DNA of 64,000 bases from Streptomyces sp. S465 (GTDB lineage: Bacteria > Actinomycetota > Actinomycetes > Streptomycetales > Streptomycetaceae). Positions 35,672 through 43,474 of this stretch are shown in pieces. Made by a program: the position numbers and the translations under genes. Under the pieces are notes generated by a model. The model saw nothing but the letters and a program-made list of their open reading frames with translations, was not told where the DNA came from and did not search any database. Numbering within the stretch: position 1 is the first letter of the stretch; each line of letters starts with the position of its first letter. The DNA is taken from positions 6,504,001 to 6,568,000 of the forward strand of contig NZ_CP114036.1 in NCBI RefSeq assembly GCF_026898115.1, read 5' to 3'.

Positions 35672-36439
35672 ATGACTGTGAACCTCGAGGTCGCCGACGG
35701 CGTGGCCACCTTCCGCCTTGACCGCCCCCCGATGAACGCGCTCGACGTCGCCACCCAGGACCGGCTGCGGGAACTCGCCGCCGAGGTGACCCGCCGCGAC
35801 GATGTGCGCGCCGTGGTCATCTGGGGCGGTGAGAAGGTGTTCGCGGCGGGCGCGGACATCAAGGAGATGCGGGAGATGGACCACGCCGCGATGGTGGCCA
35901 GGTCCGGCGACCTCCAGGAGTCCTTCACCGCCGTGGCCCGGATCCCCAAGCCCGTGGTCGCCGCCGTCACCGGCTACGCCCTCGGCGGCGGCTGCGAGCT
36001 GGCGCTGTGCGCCGACTTCCGGATCGCCGCCGAGAACGCCAAGCTCGGCCAGCCCGAGATCCTGCTCGGCCTGATCCCGGGCGCGGGCGGCACCCAGCGG
36101 CTGGCCCGGCTGGTCGGCCCAGCCAAGGCCAAGGACCTCATCTTCACCGGCCGTCAGGTGAAGGCCGACGAGGCGCTCGCCATCGGCCTGGTGGACCGGG
36201 TCGTACCGGCCGAGGAGGTCTATGAGCAGGCCCACGCCTGGGCGGCGCGGCTGGCCCGGGGCCCGGCGATCGCGCTGCGCGCGGCCAAGGAGTCGGTGGA
36301 CCGGGGGCTGGAGACAGATCTTGACAGCGGCCTGGCCATCGAACGGACCTGGTTCGCCGGGCTGTTCGCCACCGAGGACCGGGAGATCGGGATGCGCAGC
36401 TTTGTCGAGGACGGGCCGGGCAAGGCCACGTTCCGCTGA
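35672..36439 (+). CDS. Enoyl-CoA hydratase/isomerase family protein (255 aa)
   Basis: Crotonase-fold enzyme with all usual blocks: FRLDRPPMNALDVATQDRL, the oxyanion-hole motif VFAAGADIKEM, the second oxyanion/catalytic block VTGYALGGGCELALCADFRI, and the catalytic glutamates in KLGQPEILLGLIPGAGGTQRL, followed by FTGRQVKADEALAIGLVDRV. Most likely hydrates 2-enoyl-CoA in fatty-acid beta-oxidation. The ATG lies just past a GTTAGCG/CGCTAAC dyad without a clear ribosome-binding site, which suggests a leaderless or near-leaderless mRNA and repression by an acyl-CoA-responsive regulator encoded elsewhere. Confidence 0.9.
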   Translation: MTVNLEVADGVATFRLDRPPMNALDVATQDRLRELAAEVTRRDDVRAVVIWGGEKVFAAGADIKEMREMDHAAMVARSGDLQESFTAVARIPKPVVAAVTGYALGGGCELALCADFRIAAENAKLGQPEILLGLIPGAGGTQRLARLVGPAKAKDLIFTGRQVKADEALAIGLVDRVVPAEEVYEQAHAWAARLARGPAIALRAAKESVDRGLETDLDSGLAIERTWFAGLFATEDREIGMRSFVEDGPGKATFR

Positions 36440-36623
36440 CACCCGACCGATTCCGATCATGTCGGCCGGGAGCGCGACCCCGCGCATGCCCCGTGCGAGC
36501 GAATTTTCTTCGCCAACGGTCGGCCCTCGGATGACCGGTTCCGGTACGCTGGGTGATCGCGCGTGCGCGCGGTGACACCGCTGGTCGGGTGGGGTGTTGG
36601 GGTGCCCCAACTGCCTTTGGCAT

Positions 36624-37226
36624 ATGTCGGATCGGTTTTATGGAGCCTGGGGCTCCGGTGTTCGGAATCCCATGGTTCCGCCCCGGATGGCCTTTTGGGC
36701 GGCCATGATGGGGGGCATGGCGGGCTTGGAGGGAATGGAGCAGCCGCAGCCGCAGCCGCGCATGGGTACGGCGGCGGTGCGGGGGGCGCCGGCCGTCGAG
36801 GACGATCAAGCCCTCAAGGCGCTCGACCTCTTCGGAAACCCCGCCGCCGAGGAGGTGCGGCTGCCCTCCCGCCCCGAGTCCGCGGCGACCGCCCGCCGGC
36901 TGGCCGGATTTGTGGTGGTGCGCGACTGGGGTCTGGGCTTCCAGCTCGCCGAGCACACGGTGCTGCTGGTCTCCGAGCTCGTCGGCAACGCCGTACGGCA
37001 CACCGGCGCCCGTACCTTCGGGCTGCGGATGCTGCGGCGGCGCGGCTGGATCCGGGTCGAGGTCCGTGACCCCTCCCGTGGGCTGCCGTGTCTGTTGCCG
37101 GTGGGGGAGCTCGACACCAGTGGGCGCGGGCTGATGCTGGTCGACCAGCTCTCCCAGCGCTGGGGGGTCGATCTGCTGCCGTGCGGCAAGACGACCTGGT
37201 TCGAGATGCGGGTGGCCGAAAGCTGA
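36624..37226 (+). CDS. Anti-sigma-factor-type ATP-binding protein (200 aa)
   Basis: From about residue 70 onward this is a HATPase_c_2/RsbW-type domain: RLPSRPESAATARRLAGFVV, HTVLLVSELVGNAVRHTGA (N box), VRDPSRGLPCL (G1-like) and SGRGLMLVDQLSQRWG (G2), then KTTWFEM. Streptomyces encode dozens of such single-domain ATPases; a few are anti-sigma kinases, most are unassigned. The start is uncertain: GTG 36594, ATG 36624 and several later Met codons in the Met/Gly/Gln-rich N-terminal region are possible. I chose ATG 36624. It is followed by a hairpin terminator at 37271. Confidence 0.8.
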   Translation: MSDRFYGAWGSGVRNPMVPPRMAFWAAMMGGMAGLEGMEQPQPQPRMGTAAVRGAPAVEDDQALKALDLFGNPAAEEVRLPSRPESAATARRLAGFVVVRDWGLGFQLAEHTVLLVSELVGNAVRHTGARTFGLRMLRRRGWIRVEVRDPSRGLPCLLPVGELDTSGRGLMLVDQLSQRWGVDLLPCGKTTWFEMRVAES

Positions 37227-37270
37227 TCGCATGGAGAGCCGTGCACACAGGGCCGTACAAAGGGAAGGGG

Positions 37271-37302
37271 CCCCTGTGCCGTCGCGCACCGACGGCACGG
37301 GG
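37271..37302 (+). terminator. Hairpin after the ATP-binding protein gene
   Basis: CCCCTGTGCCGTCG (37271-37284) pairs with CGACGGCACGGGG (37290-37302) apart from one bulged T; loop CGCAC. The rest of the 37227-37682 gap contains a fairly AT-rich patch near 37440-37530 and three GCGTCACA repeats near 37608-37650, with no gene I can support. Confidence 0.65.
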
Positions 37303-37682
37303 ACCCCGTCCGGCCCCGGCCGTGGCGCGAAAGGGGTGTTCGCCCTGGCATTCGGGGGAAGCGACCTCGCTCGGGTCAATGGGGGTCGCGGCCCTGACTA
37401 TCGCAGAGACGGAAGGGCGCTTCCAAGCCAATCCATGGTGAGGTGCAACACTTGCCTTGTTAATGGCGGGTAGCGGGACAAGTTTCCTTCGTTGTCCACC
37501 TCTCTCGAACGAATTTCCAGTGGTCCAGACCGTGGCGCGAAATCTTTCTTTGCCTGATGGTCCTTGGCATGGCCCTGCCCAGCGTCCACCATGGAACCGC
37601 GCTACGCGCGTCACACCCCCCAACGCGTCACACCTCCACGCGTCACATCCCCTTGTCCCGCTACGACTTCGGGAGACCCCCC

Positions 37683-38324
37683 ATGGAAGCGCACGGCCGC
37701 ACCCCCACCACCCGGCGCGCCCTGCTCCGCTCGGGCGCCCATCTCGCCACCGCCGCCACCGGACTCGCCGTCACCGGATTCGCCACGGCGGCCACCGCCG
37801 CCACCGCCCGCGCCGATGACAGACGCGGCCGCCGCGCGGCCGCCTACCCGCCCACCCACTGGATCCCGGCCTCGACCTCCAACTACCGGGTCTCCAGCCG
37901 CCCGACCTCATATCCGATCGACTTCATCGTCATCCATGTGACGCAGGAGACCTTCCCGGACGCGATGAAGATCTTCCAGGACCCGGCCAAGCAGGTCTCG
38001 GCGCACTACATGGTCGCCTCGGCCGACGGCTACATCGGCCAGTTCGTCCGGGAGAAGGACGTCGCCTGGCACGCGGGCAACAAGGACTACAACAACCGCA
38101 GCATCGGCATCGAGCACGAGGGCTGGGTGGACCAGCCGAAGTGGTTCACGGACGAGATGTACGCCTCGTCCGCCGCCCTGACCGCGGCCATCTGCGACCG
38201 CTACGGCATCCCCAAGACCCGCGACCACATCATCGGCCATGTGGAGGTTCCCGGCGCCGACCACACCGACCCCGGCCCGCTGTGGGACTGGGACCGCTAC
38301 ATGTCCTTGGTCAACGGGGCCTGA
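37683..38324 (+). CDS. Secreted N-acetylmuramoyl-L-alanine amidase, Amidase_2 family (213 aa)
   Basis: A Tat-type signal (TTRRALLRSGAHLATAATGL, ending near ATARAD) precedes an Amidase_2/PGRP-like domain. The zinc ligands appear as His in FIVIHVTQET and His in VPGADHTDPGPLWDW; other family parts are SAHYMVASADGYIGQFV, VAWHAGNKDYNNRSIGIEHEG and DRYGIPKTRDHIIGHVEV. It cleaves the lactyl-alanine amide bond of peptidoglycan outside the cell. ATG 37683 follows GGGAGA. It stands alone, near other cell-wall genes of the window (L,D-transpeptidase, GH25 muramidase). Confidence 0.92.
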   Translation: MEAHGRTPTTRRALLRSGAHLATAATGLAVTGFATAATAATARADDRRGRRAAAYPPTHWIPASTSNYRVSSRPTSYPIDFIVIHVTQETFPDAMKIFQDPAKQVSAHYMVASADGYIGQFVREKDVAWHAGNKDYNNRSIGIEHEGWVDQPKWFTDEMYASSAALTAAICDRYGIPKTRDHIIGHVEVPGADHTDPGPLWDWDRYMSLVNGA

Positions 38325-38446
38325 CGTCCCCGGCCGCCGAAGAACAACGGGGTCCGAGCCGCGAACACGGCGACACGGCCGCCGGGCCGTTCGCCACCGA
38401 CCGCTAATCTGTGCGGGTCAAGCACACGCACGGAAGGGGCGGACAG

Positions 38447-38677
38447 GTGGCGGACATCGAGGCGGCGCGCAAGGCGTTCGAGCGGTATGACCTCAACGGT
38501 GACGGTCAGATCACCGCGGCCGAGTACAAGAGCGTGATGGCGCAGCTGGGGGACCCGTATGTCACGGAGCCCGTCGCCCAGGCCGTCATCAACGCCCACG
38601 ACTCCAACGGTGACGGGCTGCTCACCTTCGACGAGTTCTGGGCGGCCCAGAACAAGGACGACAAGAAGAAGGTCTGA
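38447..38677 (+). CDS. EF-hand calcium-binding protein (76 aa)
   Basis: Two canonical EF-hand loops: residues 15-26 (DLNGDGQITAAE) and 52-63 (DSNGDGLLTFDE), each with Asp, Asn/Asp, Asp and terminal Glu ligands flanked by helices (ARKAFERY, EYKSVMAQ, VAQAVINA, FWAAQNK). It ends in a basic Lys tail. No signal peptide, so it is cytoplasmic and calmodulin-like; similar small proteins (for example CabA-like) are widespread in Streptomyces. GTG 38447 follows GGAAGGGGC with suitable spacing. Confidence 0.93.
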   Translation: MADIEAARKAFERYDLNGDGQITAAEYKSVMAQLGDPYVTEPVAQAVINAHDSNGDGLLTFDEFWAAQNKDDKKKV

Positions 38678-38706
38678 CCGGGCCGCATAGCGGCACGGCC
38701 GGCGCG

Positions 38707-39015
38707 TCAGCGCCAGCCGCGCCGCTGTGCGCTCGCCCGCCGTCTGCGGTCGTTGCACAGCAGACAGCGGCCGTAACCGGGCGGCAGCGGGTCGTCCGGA
38801 TCCCCGTACAGCGGATCGACGGCCCCGCGCGGATGCTGGGCGCAGCCCGTGGCACCGTGCTCGGCGGTCAGCGACCCCGCCGCGGCGAGCGCCCGGCGCA
38901 GGGCGTCGGTGAGCACCTCCGTCTCTCGCCCGGAGGGTGCGGCGTCCAGCGAGAAGGCGATGTCCGACGCGGTGGTGAGCGCGCTGCGGAGTTCGCGCAG
39001 GTCTGCGTAGCTCAT
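38707..39015 (-). CDS. Hypothetical protein with Cys/His pairs (102 aa)
   Basis: The protein starts MSYADLRELRSALTTASDI, has a helical middle (TEVLTDALRRALAAAGSL) and a C-terminal part with CAQH and CLLCNDRRRR about 25 residues apart, which could bind zinc. The C-terminus is strongly basic. No family recognised. Coding bias is typical. The ribosome-binding site is weak, so ATG 39015 is not certain; ATG 39045 is the alternative. It is convergent with the EF-hand gene and lies just beyond the stop of the GH25 gene on the same strand. Confidence 0.6.
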   Translation of the reverse strand: MSYADLRELRSALTTASDIAFSLDAAPSGRETEVLTDALRRALAAAGSLTAEHGATGCAQHPRGAVDPLYGDPDDPLPPGYGRCLLCNDRRRRASAQRRGWR

Positions 39016-39061
39016 ACCGGGCAGCGTAGGCGCACCCACCGACAACGCTTCGAGCGACCGG

Positions 39062-39754
39062 TCAGTCCGCGCTCTCCCGCGCCTCCGCCTCGGACCCGGC
39101 GGCCTCCTCTGCCCCGGCGGCTTCCTCGGACCCGCCGTCCACGCCCTCCGCCGCGTGGACGTCCTCCGCGTCCGCCGTCTCCTCGGCGGTGAGCGCCGCC
39201 GAACCGGGATTGGCCCATGCCTGGAGCGCGGCCTTGCTGGAGAAGTTCGCCACGTCCTTGTCCAGCGGGCGGTCGGTGTACTGGTGGATCTTCCACTTGG
39301 CCTTGATGCGCGGCTTGCCCGCCGTCACGTAGTCCGCTATCCACAGGCCGTCCCCGGCGTAGGACGTGGTGTCGTGGTTGAGCCAGAAATTCCGGTTGCA
39401 GTAGAGCAGGACGCGGTGCGTCGGACGCAGCTTCTTGACCTCGCGGATGAACCGGTCCTTCTCGGCGTTGCTGGCCCGGGTGCCGGAGCCGGTGGTCTCC
39501 CAGTCCACGGCGAGCAGATCGTGCTTCTGGGACGCGCACTTCTCGACGAAGTAACGCGCCTGCGCCGAGATGTTGCCCGGCCACAGGAAGTGGTAGAACC
39601 CGACGACACACCCCGCCTTGCGGGCCCGGGAGGCCTGCGAGCTCTGCTTCGGGTTGATGTAGGACCGTCCTTCGGTGGCCTTGATGAAGACGAAGGCCAG
39701 TCCGTCCGGGTCGAAGGTGGACTGGTACGAACTCACGTCGATGCCGTTCAGCAT
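39062..39754 (-). CDS. GH25 muramidase (lysozyme) with acidic tail (230 aa)
   Basis: GH25 pattern: GIDVSSYQ at residues 4-11 (conserved Asp), FVFIKATEGRSYINP, GCVVGFYHFLWPGN, the catalytic DWETT (about 95-99), LLYCNRNFW and LWIADYVTAGKP. It would cut the beta-1,4 bond between MurNAc and GlcNAc. No signal peptide is present, and residues about 180-230 are an Ala/Glu-rich, highly acidic tail, so export may be non-classical or it may act at lysis. The next upstream element on this strand is the Y-type RNA, about 200 bp away and separated by a terminator. Confidence 0.9.
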   Translation of the reverse strand: MLNGIDVSSYQSTFDPDGLAFVFIKATEGRSYINPKQSSQASRARKAGCVVGFYHFLWPGNISAQARYFVEKCASQKHDLLAVDWETTGSGTRASNAEKDRFIREVKKLRPTHRVLLYCNRNFWLNHDTTSYAGDGLWIADYVTAGKPRIKAKWKIHQYTDRPLDKDVANFSSKAALQAWANPGSAALTAEETADAEDVHAAEGVDGGSEEAAGAEEAAGSEAEARESAD

Positions 39755-39913
39755 GGCGCCTGCCTCGGTTCAAGAACGGGTGAAAACACGGGTGTTATTC
39801 CCCCTCTCGCACCAAGGACCCTACTGGGACGGGATCGCGGTCCGCAGGCGTTCGGACGCACACAAAGGGTGCGAAGAGTACGAGAAGAGCGCAGGACGAG
39901 CACGAAGAGAAGC

Positions 39914-39944
39914 GGACCCGAGGGTTTGGCCATCCCCCGGGCCC
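39914..39944 (-). terminator. Intrinsic terminator of the Y-type RNA
   Basis: On the minus strand GGGCCCGGGGG (39944-39934) pairs with CCCTCGGGTCC (39924-39914), 11 bp with two G-U pairs and a nine-base loop. It comes seven bases after the predicted closing stem of the ncRNA and is followed by a moderately T-rich stretch. Confidence 0.7.
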
Positions 39945-39950
39945 TGTGGT

Positions 39951-40106
39951 GCCGCCCAATTGCACACGCCTGCCCGGATGGGAACGGGTCAGTCTGATGT
40001 CGTCGTGTTCTTCCGTTGAACTACCGCTCCACGAAGCGGGGCGGGCCGGATTCGAACCGGCATCCGACGACCGAGCCCGTGCCCGGTCGGTGCGGCGATC
40101 GGCGGC
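39951..40106 (-). ncRNA. Y RNA (YrlA-type) with circularly permuted tRNA-like module
   Basis: Reading the minus strand, the following parts occur in order with perfect or near-perfect pairing. The anticodon-stem 3' strand GTCGTCG is at 40071-40065. A variable GAT follows. The T arm is GCCGG-TTCGAAT-CCGGC (40061-40045). The acceptor 3' strand CCGCCCC (40044-40038) leads through a loop GCTTCGT (40037-40031) to the acceptor 5' strand GGAGCGG (40030-40024; one C-A mismatch). Then come TA, the D arm GTTC-AACGGAA-GAAC (40021-40007), A, and the anticodon-stem 5' strand CGACGAC (40005-39999). Outside this, GGGCACGGG (40084-40076) pairs with CCCGTTCCC (39988-39980) and GCCGCC (40106-40101) with GGCGGC (39956-39951). 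A tRNA whose acceptor ends are closed and whose anticodon end is open is the known plan of YrlA Y RNAs, which bind Ro60/Rsr. The ends are estimates, and I could not place the GNCGAA-type Ro-binding motif. Confidence 0.8.
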
Positions 40107-40143
40107 GAATGCTGAGGCTGGAGCAATAATCTGAGATTGAACG

Positions 40144-40254
40144 CGTGCCACGGGGGCACGGCCCGCCCGAGGACCGGGGGCTAAACCCGGCTACCTCCGT
40201 GAGGCGGACCCTTCCCTCTCGTGACCAAGTGCTCGGAGAGGTGGTCAAAACCTC
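40144..40254 (-). other. Three hairpins between the DUF7873-like gene and the Y-type RNA
   Basis: CGTGCC/GGCACG (40144-40149 with 40155-40160, loop ACGGG), CCGGG/CCCGG (40174-40178 with 40186-40190) and GAGGT/ACCTC (40238-40242 with 40250-40254). The first is the likeliest terminator for the upstream protein gene. The 40107-40140 stretch is AT-rich and may hold the ncRNA promoter, though no consensus boxes are clear. Confidence 0.45.
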
Positions 40255-40353
40255 CCGGACAACCGCGTGCATCACGACGAGCTTCAGTTTCAGCTTGCGC
40301 TCCTCGCGCACCCCGCGCCGCCGCTTGACCCGGCGGACGGGGAGTCCATGACG

Positions 40354-41085
40354 CTACCCGAACAGGTAGCCGAAGACCACCTCACCCACGCGCTGATCGG
40401 TGACGTCGATGCCGTTGGCCTCCTCGCGGGCGTACTTGACCGCCTGCTGGAGCTTCTCCACCCGGTCGAGCAGCTCATTGACGCGCCGCGCCGGGAGGGC
40501 CCCGGAGAACTTGACCGTCGTCCAGTAGCCGACGGGGATGTCCTCGTAGTAGACCTCGACCTGCGCCGGGTGCTTCTCCGTGGCCTCCGCCTTCACGTGG
40601 TTGCGGGGCACCTTCTTCGTACGGACGGTCCGTACGGCCTCGGTCTTCCAGCAGTCCGTCGACGGGTCGAGCGACCACGACTCGGCGGCGTCCAGGGTCG
40701 GCAGCCTGCGGATGAGAGCGGCGAGATCCGTCAGCTGCTTCTCCAGGAACAGCAGATACGAGACCGGCACATCGCGGAGCAGTGTGCGCCCCTCGACCTC
40801 GATGTCCGCGCGGGCCGCGCAGTTCGTCCAGTCCTTGGTGGCGGTCACATCGAACAGCCGGGTCAGTGTCGTCGCGGTGTCGCGGAGCACATCCTCCGCC
40901 TTCACCTGCACCCGCGTCGACTCGGGCGGCAGCTGCTCGCCCTCCTCGTCCTTCGGCTGATAGGTACGGGAAATCCCCGCCAGCAGTGCAGGCTTGTCCA
41001 GACGGCGCTGGGACGCCGTGAGGTCCGCCTGCGTCTTGGACTTGACGCCCTTCTCCACTGCGATGATCTGATTGAGTTTCGCCAC
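40354..41085 (-). CDS. Conserved actinobacterial protein, DUF7873-like (243 aa)
   Basis: The protein begins VAKLNQIIAVEKGVKSKTQA and has no membrane segment or signal. Notable parts are LLAGISRTYQPKDEEGEQLP, LTRLFDVTATKDWTNCAARA, VPVSYLLFLEKQLTDLAALI and the very conserved-looking block TKKVPRNHVKAEATEKHPAQ followed by VEVYYEDIPVGYW. It ends VVFGYLFG. I recognise it as a widespread actinobacterial family (DUF7873 in recent naming) with no known function. GTG 41085 is chosen because the family starts with [MV]AKLNQ. There is no ribosome-binding site, and a -10-like TAGCGT lies exactly seven bases upstream, so the mRNA is probably leaderless. It is directly upstream of the Y-type RNA on the same strand. 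Confidence 0.75.
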   Translation of the reverse strand: MAKLNQIIAVEKGVKSKTQADLTASQRRLDKPALLAGISRTYQPKDEEGEQLPPESTRVQVKAEDVLRDTATTLTRLFDVTATKDWTNCAARADIEVEGRTLLRDVPVSYLLFLEKQLTDLAALIRRLPTLDAAESWSLDPSTDCWKTEAVRTVRTKKVPRNHVKAEATEKHPAQVEVYYEDIPVGYWTTVKFSGALPARRVNELLDRVEKLQQAVKYAREEANGIDVTDQRVGEVVFGYLFG

Positions 41086-41098
41086 GTGCGGCACGCTA
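41086..41098 (-). promoter_or_regulatory. Leaderless promoter -10 of the DUF7873-like gene
   Basis: TAGCGT (41098-41093 on the minus strand) fits TANNNT and is followed by seven bases (GCCGCAC) before the GTG start. No ribosome-binding site fits between. A -35 is not obvious. Confidence 0.5.
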
Positions 41099-41100
41099 GC

Positions 41101-41248
41101 AGGGGCGGCCGACCGTACTCGAACGATATTCGAAGGCGCTTTTTCGAGGCGGCGATTCCGAGTGCGGTGATATCCGGTATCCGAGTGCCGGCGATACTCG
41201 AGTGCGGCGATATCCGAGGCGGGCGTCAGGGGGTCTGGTCTCCCGGGG
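41101..41248. repeat. Short degenerate repeats of CCGAGTGCGGCGATAT
   Basis: Between the DUF7873-like and YihY-like genes, three or four imperfect copies of a CCGAGTGC-GGCGATAT unit (about 22-24 bp apart) run from about 41157 to 41220, mixed with GATATCCG/CGGATATC-type palindromes. No gene is present. Confidence 0.6.
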
Positions 41249-42103
41249 TCACGGGGGCTCCCGTCCGTCGGCGGGCTCCCGGCCCCGCAGCAGGCGGGTG
41301 GTCCGCGCGTACCAGGCCGACGAGGCCACCGCCGGCCCGGCCGCGAGACCGGCCACGGCCACCAGAAAGACCACGATGAGCCAGGTCAGAAGCGTGAAGA
41401 CGGGACCGAGCGGGCCGAAGTCGGCGAGCCCGCGGGCCATCGCCACGGGCATGAGCAACCGGGAGAGGTAACCGAGCAGGACGGTTCCCGTACCGGCGAG
41501 CACGGCGCCCGGCAGCAGATGCGCCCAGCTGACCCGGGCGCTCAGCAGCAGATGCTGGGTCCACCACCACAGCAGGGCGGTCGACAGCAGGGACAGCACC
41601 AGCCCGGAGACGACCCCCGTACCGAACCCCCTGCGCAGCGGCGCCTGGACGAGGAGCGCCGCGAGCCAGACCAGCAGCCACAGCAGCCAGCGCCACGCCG
41701 CCACCCGGACCGTCGCCCTGGGCAGCCCCCAGCACCGTTCGCAGACCGCCTGGAGTGCCCGGCTGAACGCCGTCGCGGACACCAGGGTGACCAGCAGCCC
41801 GACGGCCCCCGAGGGGGTCTTGGCCGCTCCGGGGCCGGTGAACGTACGGCGCACCTGGTCGAGGACGTCACCGCGCACGCCCACCACCGAGCGCAGGGAG
41901 TCCGCCAGGAGGTTCTGGAGGGTGTCGGGGACGAAGGCCGCCACGACCATCAGCAGGGGCAGGGCGGTGAGGAACGCCTGGGCCGCCAGCCGGGTGGCGG
42001 CTTCCAGCGCGTTCACCGCCACCAGCCGCTCCAGGAACCGGGCGGCCGGGCCGCGGCCGACCGCGGTACCGACGCGCTCCCGCAGTGCCCGTAGCGCCCT
42101 CAT
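41249..42103 (-). CDS. YihY/BrkB family membrane protein (284 aa)
   Basis: Six hydrophobic helices (from AAQAFLTALPLLMVVAAFVP to WLIVVFLVAVAGLAAGPAVA) and the arrangement A-N-ALEAATRLAAQAFL...FSRALQAVCERCWGLP fit the YihY/BrkB family (once thought to be tRNase BN). These proteins sit in the inner membrane; their role is uncertain. ATG 42103 starts in a weak context. The gene is 18 bp downstream of another membrane-protein gene (42122-43474) and probably shares its mRNA. Confidence 0.85.
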   Translation of the reverse strand: MRALRALRERVGTAVGRGPAARFLERLVAVNALEAATRLAAQAFLTALPLLMVVAAFVPDTLQNLLADSLRSVVGVRGDVLDQVRRTFTGPGAAKTPSGAVGLLVTLVSATAFSRALQAVCERCWGLPRATVRVAAWRWLLWLLVWLAALLVQAPLRRGFGTGVVSGLVLSLLSTALLWWWTQHLLLSARVSWAHLLPGAVLAGTGTVLLGYLSRLLMPVAMARGLADFGPLGPVFTLLTWLIVVFLVAVAGLAAGPAVASSAWYARTTRLLRGREPADGREPP

Positions 42104-42121
42104 GGCACACCGACCCGGCCG

Positions 42122-43474
42122 TCAGGGGTTCTCCCCCTGGCGGCCGCCCGCGGCGTCGGGGAGCCCGGTGGCACCGGGCGGGCCGGAGGCGCCGGCGAGG
42201 ACGCCGAGCAGCGCCAGGACCGCCACGACGATGCCGAGGACGAGGCCGACGGAGGCCGGGGTGGGGTGGTTCCACAGCAGCAGGGCCAGCGCGCCGCACG
42301 TGATCACGACACCGGTGGTCCAGGCCCGGTGGGTGTCCAGCCAGCGGCCGAAACCCCCGGTGCGGGCTCCGGCGCGGGCCAGGCCCCGGCCGATGGCGCC
42401 GGTGCCGCGCGCCGCGGCCGAGCGGACGGCGCGGGCCCCGCGCCCGGGGCCGTACAGATGGGCGGCGAGCGCGGTGACGATCGCGACGACGAGAAGCGTG
42501 CGGGTGCTTTCGCGCAGGAAGCGTACGAGCGTGTCGAAGATGAAGGCCGCCGCGTCCCGGGGCAGGGTCGCGGGCGGGACGGAGTCCAGGTAGACGCCGC
42601 GCACCACGGCCAGGGCGACCAGCAGCGCGACCATCATCACCGCCGTGCCGACCCCGGCCGCCAGCAGTGTGAGCCGATGCGCGGGGGAGGCCCACACGGC
42701 GGACGCGGCGAGCACGGCCGTCACGGCGGGCAGCCAGGGGGCGACAATGTCGAGGAGACGCATCGCGCCCTGTGCCTCGTCGAGCTTGTCCGTCCGCAGC
42801 AGCGTGAACTCCCGGTCGATGTGCGGGATCTTGGCGGCCTTCTCGTAGCCCGCCCGGACGAGGCGCTGTTTGACGTTGTCGATGAGGGTGCCGATGTCCA
42901 GGACGACCGCGTTCCCACGGGCCTGGACCGCGCTGGTGCCCTCGCCGGTGAGGACCTTCACGACGGCGGCGTGGGCGCGCCGGTTGGCCGCGTCCCACAC
43001 CAGCGGGAACTGCTCGCTGGTGATCGCCTTGTGCACCACCCGGTGCACGGCGTCGGTGAGGGCGCCCTCCAGCGGCCCGCCGAGCATCCGGGTGCCGTCC
43101 ACGATGACGGACGGGGCCCCGGCCTTGTCCAGGTTCCGGGCGAGCTGGGCGGCGATGGCGGGCACGTCGACCTGGTCGACCACGCGTTTGGTGAGCCGGT
43201 TGGTGACGGCGGTCTGGACGGAGGGGTTCCTGGCGATCGGGGCGACGGTCTGTACGTACCGGTGCGGGTCGGTGATCTCTTCGTGCAGCCAGATGGCGAC
43301 GACGGCCAGCGGGGAGAGCAGGACCGCCAGGACGAGCAGCACGCACGCGCCCGCGTGGCGCAGCCGCCGATGACGTACGGCCGCCGCCCCGCGCAGCCGC
43401 TCGTACTCCTGCCGCTCGCCCCCGCTGAGTGGGGGCGGCCCGGCGGGGCCGGCGGCGTCTTCGGGCGGAGCCAT
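42122..43474 (-). CDS. Hypothetical membrane protein (450 aa)
   Basis: An N-terminal Pro/Gly/Arg-rich tail is followed by a helix at about 42-62 (AGACVLLVLAVLLSPLAVVAIW), a long extracytoplasmic stretch of about 170 residues (EEITDPHRYVQTVAPIARNP, DVPAIAAQLARNLDKAG), then helices near 245-260, 270-290, 320-340, 390-405 and 410-430. The extracytoplasmic part is helical and resembles other Streptomyces 'integral membrane protein' families with an RYVxTVAPLAxxP motif. Function unknown. It is upstream of and probably cotranscribed with the YihY-like gene. Confidence 0.8.
   Translation of the reverse strand: MAPPEDAAGPAGPPPLSGGERQEYERLRGAAAVRHRRLRHAGACVLLVLAVLLSPLAVVAIWLHEEITDPHRYVQTVAPIARNPSVQTAVTNRLTKRVVDQVDVPAIAAQLARNLDKAGAPSVIVDGTRMLGGPLEGALTDAVHRVVHKAITSEQFPLVWDAANRRAHAAVVKVLTGEGTSAVQARGNAVVLDIGTLIDNVKQRLVRAGYEKAAKIPHIDREFTLLRTDKLDEAQGAMRLLDIVAPWLPAVTAVLAASAVWASPAHRLTLLAAGVGTAVMMVALLVALAVVRGVYLDSVPPATLPRDAAAFIFDTLVRFLRESTRTLLVVAIVTALAAHLYGPGRGARAVRSAAARGTGAIGRGLARAGARTGGFGRWLDTHRAWTTGVVITCGALALLLWNHPTPASVGLVLGIVVAVLALLGVLAGASGPPGATGLPDAAGGRQGENP

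Noticed and set aside
40045..40061. A tRNA gene, because of the perfect TTCGAA T-loop
   Set aside because: No anticodon arm or 5' acceptor strand exists upstream at tRNA distance; the D arm and 5' acceptor strand lie after the T arm, which is the permuted Y RNA order.
40120..40140. AATCTCAGATT as an anticodon loop of a Sec or Leu tRNA
   Set aside because: The arms do not form a five-bp stem with a seven-base loop preceded by U33, and the distance to the T arm is far too long.
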